Positions 37,987 through 47,606 of a stretch of 64,000 nucleotides of DNA are shown here, in pieces. Source of the DNA: Shinella yambaruensis (GTDB lineage Bacteria > Pseudomonadota > Alphaproteobacteria > Rhizobiales > Rhizobiaceae); assembly GCF_022899355.1 (NCBI RefSeq), contig NZ_JALJCK010000006.1:362814-426813 (forward strand), read 5' to 3'. The notes beneath the pieces are model-generated. The model was not told where the DNA came from. It did not search any database and was given only the letters and a program-made list of their open reading frames with translations. Numbering within the stretch: position 1 is the stretch's first letter; each line of letters opens with the position of its first letter. Both the position numbers and the translations under genes were made by a program.

Positions 37987-38457
37987 TTGCCCTATCGCTC
38001 CACGGAAATCCTGCCGCGCGGAACCGGCGGAACCCGCACGCCCATCGATGCCGTCGTTCTGGCACACGACCAGCGCCATGTGCGCCGCAAGCTCCTGCAC
38101 ATGCGCAGCGACGATGTCGTGATGCTCGATCTCAAGGAGCCGGTGCAGCTTGCCCATGGCGACCTCCTGCTCACCGAAGCGGGCGAGGTGATCGAGGTCA
38201 TCGCCGCCGAGGAGGAGCTCCATGAGGTGACGCCGAAGGATCGCCTGCATCTCGTCGAGCTTGCCTGGCACCTCGGCAACCGGCACTTGCCGGCACAGAT
38301 CGAGGATGCCCGCATCCTCATCCTGCGCGACCATGTCATCCGGGACATGCTGACCGGGCTCGGCGCCGCGGTGCGGGATGTCGTCGAACCCTTCCATCCG
38401 CTGCGTGGCGCCTATCACGGCACGGGACACGGCCATCACCATCACGGCCATGGCTGA
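37987..38457 (+). CDS. ureE: Urease nickel metallochaperone UreE
   Basis: 156-aa nickel chaperone. The N-terminal UreE domain shows [17 protein letters not shown], and the body has [20 protein letters not shown]. The C-terminus is His-rich ([13 protein letters not shown]) for nickel storage. No in-frame ATG fits; the likely start is TTG 37987, with AGAGG 8 bp upstream, suggesting low translation. It overlaps ureF by 8 bp. Confidence 0.93.
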   Translation: MPYRSTEILPRGTGGTRTPIDAVVLAHDQRHVRRKLLHMRSDDVVMLDLKEPVQLAHGDLLLTEAGEVIEVIAAEEELHEVTPKDRLHLVELAWHLGNRHLPAQIEDARILILRDHVIRDMLTGLGAAVRDVVEPFHPLRGAYHGTGHGHHHHGHG

Positions 38458-39121
38458 CACGGCGTCGCCCGCGGCCCTGGTGCGCCTGATGACCTGGCTC
38501 TCGCCAGCCTTTCCGATCGGCGCCTTCTCCTATTCCGGCGGCCTGGAACAGGTGGTGAGCGACGGGGATATCGAGGATGCTCAGACCCTTGGCGCCTGGC
38601 TTTCGAGCCTTCTTGCGCATGGCAATCTCTGGAACGACGCGGTGCTTTTTGCCGAGGCACATCGGGCCTGCGGGGATGCGGCGCGGCTGGCGGCGGTCGC
38701 TGAACTCGCGGCGGCGCTGTCGGGCTCGGCGGAGCGGCATCGCGAAACCATGCTGCAGGGCGAGGCCTTCCTCGCCGCCGCGGCGAGCTGGCCGCATCCG
38801 GTGCTGGCGGCGCTCGGCAGCGCAGCCGCCTATCCGGTGGCCGTCGGCGCCGTTTCGGGCGGCCACGGCATTGCGGCCGAGGCGGCGCTCGCCGCCTATC
38901 TGCACGCCGTTGCCTCGAACCTCGTCTCGGTCGCCATCCGCTGCGGCGTCATCGGCCAGCGGGACGGCGTGGCGCTGCTGGCGGAGCTGGAAGGGCAGAT
39001 CCTCACGCTCGCCACCGCCGCGGCCCGCTCGATGCTCGACGATCTCGGTTCGGCCGCCATCCGGGCGGATATCGCCAGCCTGCGGCACGAGACGCTGGCG
39101 ACGCGGCTGTTCCGCTCATGA
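38450..39121 (+). CDS. ureF: Urease accessory protein UreF
   Basis: 223-aa maturation factor that gates UreG GTPase activity. Typical motifs are [20 protein letters not shown] near the N-terminus and [14 protein letters not shown] in the middle. The ATG at 38450 lies within the His-tail codons of ureE (8-bp overlap), consistent with coupling. An upstream ATG at 38378 lies deep in ureE and was rejected. Confidence 0.95.
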   Translation: MADTASPAALVRLMTWLSPAFPIGAFSYSGGLEQVVSDGDIEDAQTLGAWLSSLLAHGNLWNDAVLFAEAHRACGDAARLAAVAELAAALSGSAERHRETMLQGEAFLAAAASWPHPVLAALGSAAAYPVAVGAVSGGHGIAAEAALAAYLHAVASNLVSVAIRCGVIGQRDGVALLAELEGQILTLATAAARSMLDDLGSAAIRADIASLRHETLATRLFRS

Positions 39122-39215
39122 CGGCGCTTGCGGCTGCGTGCAACGCGGCGCAGATTTCCAATAAAGGGGTGGTTGCGTTCCAAGCCGGTCATCCCGGATC
39201 TTTCGGAGGCTTCCC

Positions 39216-39827
39216 ATGACATCAAAGAACGGTCCCCTGCGCGTCGGTATCGGCGGCCCCGTCGGCTCGGGCAAGACGGCGCTCACCGAAAAGCTCTGCA
39301 AGGCGATGCGCGAGCATTTTTCCGTCGCGGTCGTCACCAACGACATCTACACGAAGGAGGACGCCGAGGCGCTGGTGCGCATGCAGGCGCTCTCCTCGGA
39401 CCGCATCGTCGGCGTGGAGACGGGCGGCTGCCCGCACACGGCGATCCGCGAGGACGCCTCGATCAATCTCCAGGCCATTGCCGACCTCAACCGGCGTTTC
39501 CCCGATCTGGATGTTGTCTTCATCGAATCGGGCGGCGACAATCTGGCCGCCACCTTCTCGCCGGACCTCGCGGACCTGACGATCTATGTCATCTCGGTCT
39601 GCCAGGGGGAGGAAATCCCGCGCAAGGGCGGGCCGGGCATCACGCGCTCGGACCTGCTGGTCATCAACAAGAAGGACCTCGCCCCCCATGTCGGGGCCGA
39701 TCTCGATGTCATGCAGCGCGATGCCGAACGCATGCGGGCCGCTAGGCCCTTCGTCTTTTCCGATATGAAGCGGGGGGAGGGCGTCGGACGCATCGTCGAC
39801 TTCCTGCGTGTCGAGGGCGGGCTCTGA
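39216..39827 (+). CDS. ureG: Urease accessory GTPase UreG
   Basis: 203-aa SIMIBI GTPase delivering nickel to urease. The P-loop is GPVGSGKT (about residues 14-21). The conserved CPH nickel-binding motif appears in [20 protein letters not shown], and [15 protein letters not shown] and the NKKDLAP guanine-specificity motif are present. CGGAGGC precedes the ATG. It is last in the urease cluster and convergent with the CRP/FNR regulator. Confidence 0.97.
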   Translation: MTSKNGPLRVGIGGPVGSGKTALTEKLCKAMREHFSVAVVTNDIYTKEDAEALVRMQALSSDRIVGVETGGCPHTAIREDASINLQAIADLNRRFPDLDVVFIESGGDNLAATFSPDLADLTIYVISVCQGEEIPRKGGPGITRSDLLVINKKDLAPHVGADLDVMQRDAERMRAARPFVFSDMKRGEGVGRIVDFLRVEGGL

Positions 39828-39848
39828 TCCCGCCCCGGCGAGGGTACG

Positions 39849-40532
39849 TCAGATCCGGCGCAGGGCCTCCGGGTCGCCGATATGGACGAGGCGGCCGCGG
39901 ACATTGACGCTGTGGCCCCGCAGCATGGAGAAGGCGCGTGACAGTGCCTCGGGCGCCAGTCCCAGCTTTCCGGCAAGCAGGCTCTTCTGGTAGGGCAGGC
40001 GGAAGCTGGTGGCCTTGTCTTCCGCCGGGCACTGGGCGAGCAGATAGCGCGCCACGCGCTGCGGTGCGGTGTGCAGGCGATCGTCGGCAAGGCTGGCGAA
40101 GGCCCGCGCCAACTGGCCGGAGAGCGCGTTGGCGAGCGCCATCGCCAGGTCCGGCCGCCGCCCGGCGATGTCGCGCACGCGCTTCAGGTCGAAACGGGCG
40201 ATGAGGGAGGGCTCGGCCGCCTGTGCGGTCGCCCCGTAGCGGCCGCCGTCGAGCACGACGCTGGCGCCGATCAGGTCGCCGGGACCGTAGAGCTCCACAT
40301 CCGCCTCCCGGCCGTCCGGGTCCAGCTTGTAGACGCGCACATAGCCGGAGAGAACGGAATGCAGCATGTCCGCCGGCTCACCCTCGCGAAACAGCATCTG
40401 GCGCGCCGGCAGGTTGCCGATGGCCGCTATCTCCATCATCGCCGCCACGCTCTCCACGCCAAGGGCGGACAGGAGGCCGGAATTCAGCAGGGTTTCCCGT
40501 TCCCGGGCACCGGGTTTCATCAGCCTGTTCAT
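39849..40532 (-). CDS. CRP/FNR-family transcriptional regulator without FNR-type Fe-S cysteines
   Basis: 227-aa regulator: an N-terminal cyclic-nucleotide-binding-like beta-barrel (about residues 30-140), a dimerisation helix, and a winged HTH with LAGKLGLAPEALSRAFSMLR. The E-x-x-S-R pattern of the recognition helix (EALSR) is the one that reads TTGAT half-sites in FNR/FixK/Dnr proteins. The N-terminal cysteine cluster of oxygen-sensing FNR is missing, so it is more like FixK, NnrR or Dnr; the signal is unknown. ATG 40532 with GGAGTGAG upstream was preferred to GTG 40541. A perfect FNR box lies 77 bp upstream. Confidence 0.88.
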   Translation of the reverse strand: MNRLMKPGARERETLLNSGLLSALGVESVAAMMEIAAIGNLPARQMLFREGEPADMLHSVLSGYVRVYKLDPDGREADVELYGPGDLIGASVVLDGGRYGATAQAAEPSLIARFDLKRVRDIAGRRPDLAMALANALSGQLARAFASLADDRLHTAPQRVARYLLAQCPAEDKATSFRLPYQKSLLAGKLGLAPEALSRAFSMLRGHSVNVRGRLVHIGDPEALRRI

Positions 40533-40608
40533 CGATCTCACTCCATGCTCCCGCAGGCATCATCGGTCTTCGATGGGAGAACGATAGTCGAGGAAGGGGA
40601 AGTCTTAT

Positions 40609-40622
40609 TTGATTTCGATCAA
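40609..40622. promoter_or_regulatory. Perfect FNR/FixK-type box (anaerobox)
   Basis: TTGAT-TTCG-ATCAA matches the FNR/FixK consensus TTGAT-N4-ATCAA in all ten defined positions. It is centred about 83 bp before the start codon of the CRP/FNR-family gene and lies between that gene and the terminator at 40631-40668, so that gene is its only plausible target. It suggests autoregulation or control by another FNR-type protein. Confidence 0.8.
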
Positions 40623-40630
40623 TGAACGCG

Positions 40631-40668
40631 AAAACGGCCGGCTCGACAGGTGTCGAGCCGGCCGTTTG
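40631..40668 (-). terminator. Strong terminator after the second RND operon (minus strand)
   Basis: A perfect 16-bp stem with a 4-nt loop: AAACGGCCGGCTCGAC (40632-40647) / GTCGAGCCGGCCGTTT (40652-40667). Read on the minus strand it ends in TTTTCGC just past the RND permease stop codon at 40682. Confidence 0.88.
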
Positions 40669-40681
40669 TTTCGTCCGGCGG

Positions 40682-43600
40682 CTATTCCGCGGCCAAGGGC
40701 GAGTGGTGCACGACGCTGAACGGCTTTCGCTCGCCGTTTTTCTTCTCGAGCGTCTCGATGCGCTTTTCGAGATCGGCGACATCGCGGCTCGTCTGGTCGG
40801 CAAGGCGGGTCAGCGCTTCCGGCTCCATCGCCAGCAACTCATTGTCCTTCTTGCCGACGAAGCGGCCGAACGTCCAGGCGAGCAGGCGGGAAAGGTCGTC
40901 CATGATGAGGAAGAAGGACGGCACGACGACGAGCGAGAGCACCGTCGAGACGATGATGCCGCCGATGACGGCGATCGCCATGGGCGAGCGGAAGGAGCCG
41001 CCTTCGCCGACGCCGAGCGCCGAGGGCAGCATGCCCGCCGACATGGCGATGGAGGTCATGACGATGGGGCGGGCGCGCTTGCGGCCGGCCTCGATCATCG
41101 CATGCACCCGCTCCATGCCGTGGTGCATCATCTCGATGGCGAAGTCGACGAGCAGGATGGCGTTCTTCGTCACGATGCCCATCAGCATGAGGATGCCGAT
41201 GAGGACGGGCATGGACAGCGCGTTCTGCGTCAGGATCAGCCCGGCCGCCACGCCGCCGATCGCGAGCGGTAGCGACAGGAGGATCGTGAACGGCTGGATC
41301 ACATCCTTGAAGAGCAGGATCAGCACCATCAGCACGAGCAGCAGGCCGAGCAGCATGGCATTGGCGAAGGACTGCTGCATTTCCGTCTGCACTTCGGCGT
41401 CGCCGCTTTCGGTGAACTGCACGGTGGGCGGCATGTCGATGCTGTTCGCGATCTCCTTGAAGCGGGCGGTCGCCGTGTCCAGCGCAACGCCCTGCTTGAG
41501 GTCCGAACCGATCGAGACGACGCGGTTGCGGTTGTGTCGCTTCACCGAGCTCGGACCTTCCGAATAATCGATGTCGGCGACGCTCGACAGCGGCACGAAC
41601 TGGCCGGCCGCCGTCTGGATCTTCAGGTTGCGGATGGCCGAGAGATCGGCGCGGAAGTCGCGGTCGACCTGCACGCGGATCGGGATCAGGCGGTCGTCCA
41701 GCGAGACCTTGCTGAGCTGGGAATCGATGTCGCCGATGGTGGCGACCCGCACGATCTCCGAGATTTGCGCCGTGGTGATGCCGAGGCGGGCCATCTGGTC
41801 GTCGCGCGGACGGATCTGCAGTTCCGGCCGCGGCAGTGAGCCTTCGGAGCTGACATTTGCCAGAACCGGATCGGCGCGCAGCTTCGATTCCAGCACGGCG
41901 ACGGTGTTGGCGAGGTCCGCCTCGTTATTGGACAGGAGGTTGAAGGCAAGGTCCCGCTCGCCGCGGTCGTTGAGCTTGATGACGCGCACATCCGGAATGT
42001 CGCGCAGGTCGGCGAAGAGCTCCCGCTCGATATCCCATTGCGGACGCAGGCGGCCCTTCGCCTCCATCTTCGGCAGATAGGCGCCGATGACGGGGATCCG
42101 GCCGAGCACGTCGTTCACCAGCTTGTGGGTGAGCGAATGCTCCAGCTTGTCGAGGATGACGGTCACCGAGGCGCGGCGCAGTTCGAGGTCGCCCTTCGGC
42201 GAGGAGCCGCCGAGCACGAAGACGCTTTCCACGCCGTCGATGTCCTTGATCCGTTCATAGATCTGCGTGGTGGTGCGGTCGGTATCCTCCAGCATCGCAT
42301 CCGGCGGCAGCTCGACGGACAGCACGATGCGGGACGCGTCTTCCGGTGGCAGGAAGCTGCCGGGCACGGTGGAAAGCAGCATCACCGAGCCGATGAGGAA
42401 GGCGATGGCGGCAAAGAGCGTCGCATAGCGCGCATACCAGGTGCCCGTCGTCTTGCCGATGAGCCAGGTATAGAAGCGCATGAAGGCGCCTTCCTTCTCC
42501 TCGCCATGGCCGTCCGCATCGCCGGAGCGCATGAGATAGGCCGCCATGACAGGCGTGATGAGGCGCGCCACCGCAAGGGAGAAGAACACGGCCACCGCGA
42601 CCGTCAGGCCGAACTGGATGAAATACTGGCCCGGAATGCCCGGCATGAAGGAGACCGGCACGAAGACCGCGATGATGGTGAAGGTCGTCGCGATGACGGC
42701 GAGGCCGATCTCGTCGGCGGCCTCGATCGCGGCCCGGTAGGGCGTCTTGCCCATGCGGATATGCCGGGCAATGTTCTCGATCTCCACGATCGCGTCGTCG
42801 ACGAGGATGCCGGTCGCCAGCGTCAGCGCCAGGAACGAGACGAGGTTCAGCGAGAAGCCGAGCATGTCCATGACGAAGAAGGTGGGGATCGCCGAAAGCG
42901 GCAGGGCGACGGCCGAAATCAGCGTCGCCCGCCAGTTGCGCAGGAAGAGCAGCACGACGGCGACGGCGAGCAAGGCGCCCTCCAGCAGCGTGTGCAGGGC
43001 CGCTTCATAATTGCCGTAGGTGAAGTAGACGGCATCGTCGACCAGTTCGATCGAGACATCCGGATATTGCTTGCGCACCGTATCGAGCGATGTCGCGACG
43101 GATTCGGCGACCGTCACTTCGCTGGCGCCCTTGGAGCGGAAGACGGCGAAGGTGACGACCGGGTTGCCGTTGAAGCGCGAGAAGGAGCGCGGCTCCTCGT
43201 AGGTGTCGGTGACCGTGCCAAGCTCGGAAAGCCGCACGAAGCGGCCGTTCGGCAGGGCGATCATCGTGCTTTCGAGCTTTTCGACGGAGCGGGCGTCGCC
43301 GAGCGTGCGGATCGCCTGCTCCGCGCCGGCGACCTGGCCGCGGCCCGAACCGACATCGGCATTCATGCTGCGGATCTGCCGGTTCACGTCGGCGGCGGAA
43401 ATGCCGAAGGAATCGAGCTTGCCCGGATTGAGGTCGATGCGCACCTCGCGGTCGGCGCCGCCGAAGCGGTCGATCTTGCCGATGCCCGGCCGGCCCTGCA
43501 GGGCGCGCTTGACCTTGTCATCGACGAACCAGGAGAGCTCCTCGAGCGTCATGTTGGGCGAGGAGACGGCGAAGGTCTGGATCGCCTGGCCTTCCACGTC

Positions 43601-43993
43601 GATCTTGGTGACGACCGGTTCCTCCACGGAGGCCGGCAGGTCGCTGCGGATACGGTCGATCGCGTCCTTGACGTCCTGCAGCGCCTGGTTGGTCGGCTTC
43701 TCGATCTCGAAAAGCACGGAGGTGACGGAACTGCCGTCCGTGACCGTCGACATGATGTGGTCGACGCCCTCGATGCCGGCGACCGCGTCCTCGATCTCCT
43801 TGGTGACCTGGACCTCCAACTCGGCCGGGGCGGCGCCGCTCTGCTCCACGCTGATGGCGATGAGAGGGACGTCGATATTGGGAAAGCGCGTGATCGGCAG
43901 GGCGTAGAAGGATTGGATGCCGACATACATCAGCAGGAAAAATGCGAGCAGCGGCGCAATCGGATTGCGAATGGACCAAGCTGAAAAATTCAT
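40682..43993 (-). CDS. RND efflux transporter permease (second system)
   Basis: 1103-aa AcrB/HAE-superfamily pump starting at ATG 43993 (NFSAWSIRNPIAPLLAFFLL). Proton-relay aspartates are in GILVDDAIVEIENIARH, and conserved loops such as KIDRFGGADREVRIDLNPG are present. It is longer than the first pump because of a charged C-terminal tail (about 60 residues). The frame continues upstream to 44296, but that part overlaps no typical RND N-terminus. The adaptor gene lies about 200 bp upstream on the same strand. No outer-membrane channel gene is adjacent. Confidence 0.94.
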   Translation of the reverse strand: MNFSAWSIRNPIAPLLAFFLLMYVGIQSFYALPITRFPNIDVPLIAISVEQSGAAPAELEVQVTKEIEDAVAGIEGVDHIMSTVTDGSSVTSVLFEIEKPTNQALQDVKDAIDRIRSDLPASVEEPVVTKIDVEGQAIQTFAVSSPNMTLEELSWFVDDKVKRALQGRPGIGKIDRFGGADREVRIDLNPGKLDSFGISAADVNRQIRSMNADVGSGRGQVAGAEQAIRTLGDARSVEKLESTMIALPNGRFVRLSELGTVTDTYEEPRSFSRFNGNPVVTFAVFRSKGASEVTVAESVATSLDTVRKQYPDVSIELVDDAVYFTYGNYEAALHTLLEGALLAVAVVLLFLRNWRATLISAVALPLSAIPTFFVMDMLGFSLNLVSFLALTLATGILVDDAIVEIENIARHIRMGKTPYRAAIEAADEIGLAVIATTFTIIAVFVPVSFMPGIPGQYFIQFGLTVAVAVFFSLAVARLITPVMAAYLMRSGDADGHGEEKEGAFMRFYTWLIGKTTGTWYARYATLFAAIAFLIGSVMLLSTVPGSFLPPEDASRIVLSVELPPDAMLEDTDRTTTQIYERIKDIDGVESVFVLGGSSPKGDLELRRASVTVILDKLEHSLTHKLVNDVLGRIPVIGAYLPKMEAKGRLRPQWDIERELFADLRDIPDVRVIKLNDRGERDLAFNLLSNNEADLANTVAVLESKLRADPVLANVSSEGSLPRPELQIRPRDDQMARLGITTAQISEIVRVATIGDIDSQLSKVSLDDRLIPIRVQVDRDFRADLSAIRNLKIQTAAGQFVPLSSVADIDYSEGPSSVKRHNRNRVVSIGSDLKQGVALDTATARFKEIANSIDMPPTVQFTESGDAEVQTEMQQSFANAMLLGLLLVLMVLILLFKDVIQPFTILLSLPLAIGGVAAGLILTQNALSMPVLIGILMLMGIVTKNAILLVDFAIEMMHHGMERVHAMIEAGRKRARPIVMTSIAMSAGMLPSALGVGEGGSFRSPMAIAVIGGIIVSTVLSLVVVPSFFLIMDDLSRLLAWTFGRFVGKKDNELLAMEPEALTRLADQTSRDVADLEKRIETLEKKNGERKPFSVVHHSPLAAE

Positions 43994-44195
43994 GTCCCCA
44001 AAGTCCTCGATAAGAGACCAGACGTTTCCGTATGTTTCGGCGCAGTTCCGCGGCGCAAGCCAAGCTGCGCCCTTGCCGATCCTGCTCCAGGCATCCAGCC
44101 CAATCCCGGATCGCCCGCCATGCGACCGGGCGCCCCAGCCCGGCATTGCCTCCCGCCTTGCGCGGAAGCGGCCCCGCCGCAGCGGAGCCCTCCTG

Positions 44196-45401
44196 TCATT
44201 TCGTCGCCGAGGCCTGCACGGCATGCACCGGATTGATGCGGTCGCCCTCGCGGACATAGGCACCGGCCTTGGCGACCACCTCGTCGCCGGCCGCAAGGCC
44301 GCTGACGATCTCGATCACCTGGCCGTCCTGGATGCCGGTTTCGACCGGCACCAGCTTGACCACGCCGCCCTCGACCTTGCGGGCGACCGTCTTGCCGCCC
44401 GCAGTCGTGACGGCGGAGAGCGGCAGCACGACGCCTTCCTTTTCCTCGACGACGATTTGCGCGCTGGCGAACATGCCGGCGCGTGCCTTGCCGGGTTCGT
44501 CGAAGCGGATATAGACGCGGCCGAGGCGGCTTTGCGGGTCGAGCGTCGGCTCGACGAGGCGGATCGTGCCGGTAAGCGTGGCGGCCCCGCCGGCGAGCGT
44601 GACGGTCGCCTTCTGGTCCGGGGCGAGCTTGAGGATGCCGTCCTCGGAGACGTCGGCCTTCAGCTCGATCTCGCCGTCGCGAATGACGGTGAAGAGCGGT
44701 GCGGCCGCGCCGCTCGCGATCGCGCCGATCTTGGCCGTGCGGGCCGAGACGATGCCGGCGACCGGCGACTTCACCGCAGTGCGGGCAAGCTTCAGGTCGA
44801 TGTCGTCGATCTGCGACTGGGCGACCTTGATGTCGGCCTGCGAAACGGCGATCGCCTGCTCGGCGGAATTGACGCGGGCGAGCGCCGCATCCGCGGCGGC
44901 AACGGCCTGGTCGGCGGCGGCCTGCGACTGCGAGCCGGACTTGACGAGCCGCTGCGCCCGGTCGCGGACGCGCACGGCCTCATCGGCATTGGCCTTGGCC
45001 TCGACGAGCTGGGCCTCAATCTGGGCGAGGGCGGCATTCGCCTTGGCAAGCGAGGCTTCGGTCTGGCTCTTCTGCAGCACCAGCGCATCGTCGTTCAGCG
45101 TGGCGAGCGTGCCGCCCGCCTCGACCCGGTCGCCGACATCGGCGGCAAGCGTGCGGATGGAGAGGCCTTCGACGAGCGGGGTGACATAGACGTCTTCAAC
45201 CGCCTGGACCGAGCCGGTCGCAACCACGCGATCGACCAGCGTGCGCGTTTCAGCGGCGGTGACGACGATTGCCGGGAGGTTTTGCGCCTGCTGCTTGTCG
45301 GCCTCGCCCTCCGCCGGATCGGCGGCAAGAGCGAAAAGCGGCGTCACCGTCAAGAATGTCGCGACGGAAAAAGAGAGAACTTTCCTGCGTCCAGAAGCCA
45401 T
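44196..45401 (-). CDS. RND efflux periplasmic adaptor subunit (second system)
   Basis: 401-aa membrane-fusion protein with an N-terminal signal peptide (cleavage near ALAADPAEG). Barrel-sandwich motifs are PLVEGLSIRTLAADVGDRVE and ARTAVKSPVAGIV, with a long alanine-rich alpha-hairpin between (about residues 110-205), then beta-barrel and membrane-proximal domains. It presumably partners the permease at 40682-43993 in one operon despite the 202-bp gap. Confidence 0.93.
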   Translation of the reverse strand: MASGRRKVLSFSVATFLTVTPLFALAADPAEGEADKQQAQNLPAIVVTAAETRTLVDRVVATGSVQAVEDVYVTPLVEGLSIRTLAADVGDRVEAGGTLATLNDDALVLQKSQTEASLAKANAALAQIEAQLVEAKANADEAVRVRDRAQRLVKSGSQSQAAADQAVAAADAALARVNSAEQAIAVSQADIKVAQSQIDDIDLKLARTAVKSPVAGIVSARTAKIGAIASGAAAPLFTVIRDGEIELKADVSEDGILKLAPDQKATVTLAGGAATLTGTIRLVEPTLDPQSRLGRVYIRFDEPGKARAGMFASAQIVVEEKEGVVLPLSAVTTAGGKTVARKVEGGVVKLVPVETGIQDGQVIEIVSGLAAGDEVVAKAGAYVREGDRINPVHAVQASATK

Positions 45402-45720
45402 AGGCCGAACTTTCCCAAAAGCATGACTTTATGATCTCGGCCCGGGCGCTGTTCTTGAGGTTCTTGCCGGACCCTATTTCCTAGCAATATGGCGGACACG
45501 GAACGGCTCCCCGGCTCCTCCACGCTCCCGCTGTGCGGTCTATGTAGTCGGCGCGCCCTGTCCTTGCAAGAGGCAACGAAATGGTGCCTCATTATTTTAT
45601 GCGTTTGGCATTTCGATGGCAATCGCGACGGACTGTCGCAACCGGGCCGCGATCTTGCGGCCCTCGAAACGAAACATGCGGGGCCTGAGGCCCCGCATGT
45701 CGCGCGATCAGGCGGGAGGG
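45402..45720. other. Intergenic gap between the second RND operon and the ABC importer operon
   Basis: 319 bp without a gene. It holds the RND promoter region on the left, an inverted repeat GAGGCA-N9-TGCCTC (45570-45590) followed by an AT-rich run, and the terminator of the ABC operon at 45668-45701. Confidence 0.45.
45668..45701 (-). terminator. Terminator of the ABC importer operon (minus strand)
   Basis: Perfect 12-bp stem ACATGCGGGGCC (45674-45685) / GGCCCCGCATGT (45689-45700) with a 3-nt loop. On the minus strand it is followed by TTTCGTTTCG. It lies 20 bp after the substrate-binding protein stop. Confidence 0.8.
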
Positions 45721-46713
45721 CTACTTCAGCGCTTCGTCGGTGATCTCATGCGTCCAGGCGCCTTCCGGCTCCTTGGAGATGACCGGATCGGAACCGCCGG
45801 CGAGCAGCGAGGCGACGGTGCGCTTGTAGTCCGCCTCGTCGAGCGCGCCGTTGGAACCGGCCGTCAGCTTGGCGATCTCGCCCATCATGCGCTTCTGGTG
45901 CGCTTCGGTCTGGGCGCCGGTCGAATCGTTTTCGAGAACGATGTCGGCGGCTTCGTCCGGGTTCTCCTCGGCATATTTCCAGCCCTTCATGGAGGCGCGC
46001 ACGAACTTGACCATCTTCTCCTTGAAGGCGGCGTCCTTGAGCTTGTCCTCCAGCACGTAGAGGCCGTCCTCCAGCGTGGCCACACCCTGGTCTTCGTACT
46101 TGAAGGTGACGAGATCCTCCGGCTTGATGCCCGCATCGAGGACCTGGCCGTACTCATTGTAGGTCATGGTGGAGATGCAGGCGGCCTGCTTCTGGATCAG
46201 CGGATCGACGTTGAAGCCCTGCTTCAGCACGGTCACGCCGTCCGGTCCGCCGTCGGTCGGGATCTTCAGGTGGCTCATCCAGGAGAGGAAGGGATATTCG
46301 TTGCCGAAGAACCAGACGCCGAGCGTCTTGCCCTTGAAGTCCTCCGGCCCCTTGACGCCGGATTCCTTCAAACAGGTCAGCATCATGCCCGAGGACTTGA
46401 AGGGCTGGGCGATGTTGACGAGCGGCACGCCTTTTTCGCGGGTGGCAAGGGCGGACGGCATCCAGTCGACGATGACGTCGGCGCCGCCGCCGGCGATCAC
46501 CTGGGCGGGCGCGATGTCCGGTCCGCCCGGCTTGATTTCCACGTCGAGGCCTTCTTCTTCGTAAAAGCCCTTGTCCTTCGCGACGTAGTAGCCGGCGAAC
46601 TGGGCCTGGGTCACCCATTTCAGCTGGAGCGTCACCTTGTCGGCGGCCTCGGCCTGGAACGCGGCAAGCGAGAAGGCGCTTGCCAAAAGGAGCGATGCGA
46701 TCTTCGTTTTCAT
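45721..46713 (-). CDS. ABC transporter substrate-binding protein, NMT1/ThiY-like (probable pyrimidine import)
   Basis: 330-aa periplasmic binding protein with signal peptide (cleavage near AEAADKV). The mature protein begins VTLQLKWVTQAQFAGYYVAK, typical of the NMT1/THI5-like fold that binds pyrimidine-type ligands, and has GVWFFGNEYPFLSWMSHLKI. It is last in a five-gene operon (ATPase, small DMT protein, two permeases, this protein). With dihydropyrimidinase and RutR-like genes close by, import of uracil, thymine or a hydropyrimidine is a reasonable inference, not proven. Confidence 0.85.
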   Translation of the reverse strand: MKTKIASLLLASAFSLAAFQAEAADKVTLQLKWVTQAQFAGYYVAKDKGFYEEEGLDVEIKPGGPDIAPAQVIAGGGADVIVDWMPSALATREKGVPLVNIAQPFKSSGMMLTCLKESGVKGPEDFKGKTLGVWFFGNEYPFLSWMSHLKIPTDGGPDGVTVLKQGFNVDPLIQKQAACISTMTYNEYGQVLDAGIKPEDLVTFKYEDQGVATLEDGLYVLEDKLKDAAFKEKMVKFVRASMKGWKYAEENPDEAADIVLENDSTGAQTEAHQKRMMGEIAKLTAGSNGALDEADYKRTVASLLAGGSDPVISKEPEGAWTHEITDEALK

Positions 46714-46736
46714 GTCAGTTCCCTCTTTTCTTTATT

Positions 46737-47606
46737 TTACGCCTGCCCACCGCGGACAGACGGATGCCAGAACGTGACGGCCCGCTCGACGAGCGCGACG
46801 ATCCCGTAGAAGGCGGAGCCAGCCACCGCGGCGACCGCGATTTCGGCCCAGACCATGTCGACATTCATGCGGCCCACCTCCGTGGAAATCCGGAAGCCCA
46901 TGCCGACGATGGGCGTTCCGAAGAATTCGGCAACGATCGCACCGATCAGCGCGAGCGTGGAATTGATCTTGAGCGCGTTGAAGATGAAGGGCCAGGCGGC
47001 GGGAAGGCGCAGCTTGACGAGTGTCTGGAACCAGTCGGCGGCGTAGGTGCGCATCAGGTCGCGCTCCATGTGGCTCGTCGCGGCAAGGCCGGAGACAGTG
47101 TTCACCAGCATGGGGAAGAAGGTCATGATGACGACGACGGCGACCTTCGACTGCCAGTCGAAGCCGAACCACATGACCATGATGGGCGCCACGCCGATGA
47201 CCGGCAGCGCCGAGACGAAATTGCCGAGCGGCAGCAGGCCCTTCTGCAGGAAGGGCGAGCGGTCGATGAGGATCGCGACGAGGAAGCCGAGGCCGCAGCC
47301 GAGCGCATAGCCGACGAGCACGGATTTGAGGAACGTCTGGCGGAAATCCGCCCAGAGCGTCGGCACGGAGCTGATCAGCCGTGCCCAGATCGTGCTCGGC
47401 GGCGGCAGCAGCACGGAGGGGATGCTGAAGCCCCTGACGATGCCTTCCCAGATGACGAGGATGGTGACGCCGAAGACCAGCGGCACGGCGAGGCGCGCGG
47501 CGCGGTCCATGGCCGGGCTCGCGAATTTCCGGCGGACGAGCCATTCGTTGAAGGCCCAGGCGGCAAGCCAGAAGACGATGGCGGATATCAGGATCGAAAG
47601 GTTCAT
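46737..47606 (-). CDS. ABC transporter permease (nitrate/taurine/pyrimidine type)
   Basis: 289-aa BPD-transporter inner-membrane protein with about six hydrophobic segments and the coupling-loop pattern (DWFQTLVKLRLPAAWPFIFN), the counterpart of the EAA motif. It overlaps the upstream permease by 4 bp (ATGA), and both probably form the heterodimeric channel for the binding protein at 45721-46713. Confidence 0.92.
   Translation of the reverse strand: MNLSILISAIVFWLAAWAFNEWLVRRKFASPAMDRAARLAVPLVFGVTILVIWEGIVRGFSIPSVLLPPPSTIWARLISSVPTLWADFRQTFLKSVLVGYALGCGLGFLVAILIDRSPFLQKGLLPLGNFVSALPVIGVAPIMVMWFGFDWQSKVAVVVIMTFFPMLVNTVSGLAATSHMERDLMRTYAADWFQTLVKLRLPAAWPFIFNALKINSTLALIGAIVAEFFGTPIVGMGFRISTEVGRMNVDMVWAEIAVAAVAGSAFYGIVALVERAVTFWHPSVRGGQA

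Noticed and set aside
43994..44296. N-terminal extension of the second RND permease to 1204 aa
   Set aside because: The extension does not resemble any RND N-terminus, and the family-typical start NFSAWSIRNPI is at 43993.
45570..45590. GAGGCA-N9-TGCCTC inverted repeat
   Set aside because: It could be an operator of the second RND operon, but short arms and a distance of about 170 bp from the start make the call too weak for a separate feature.
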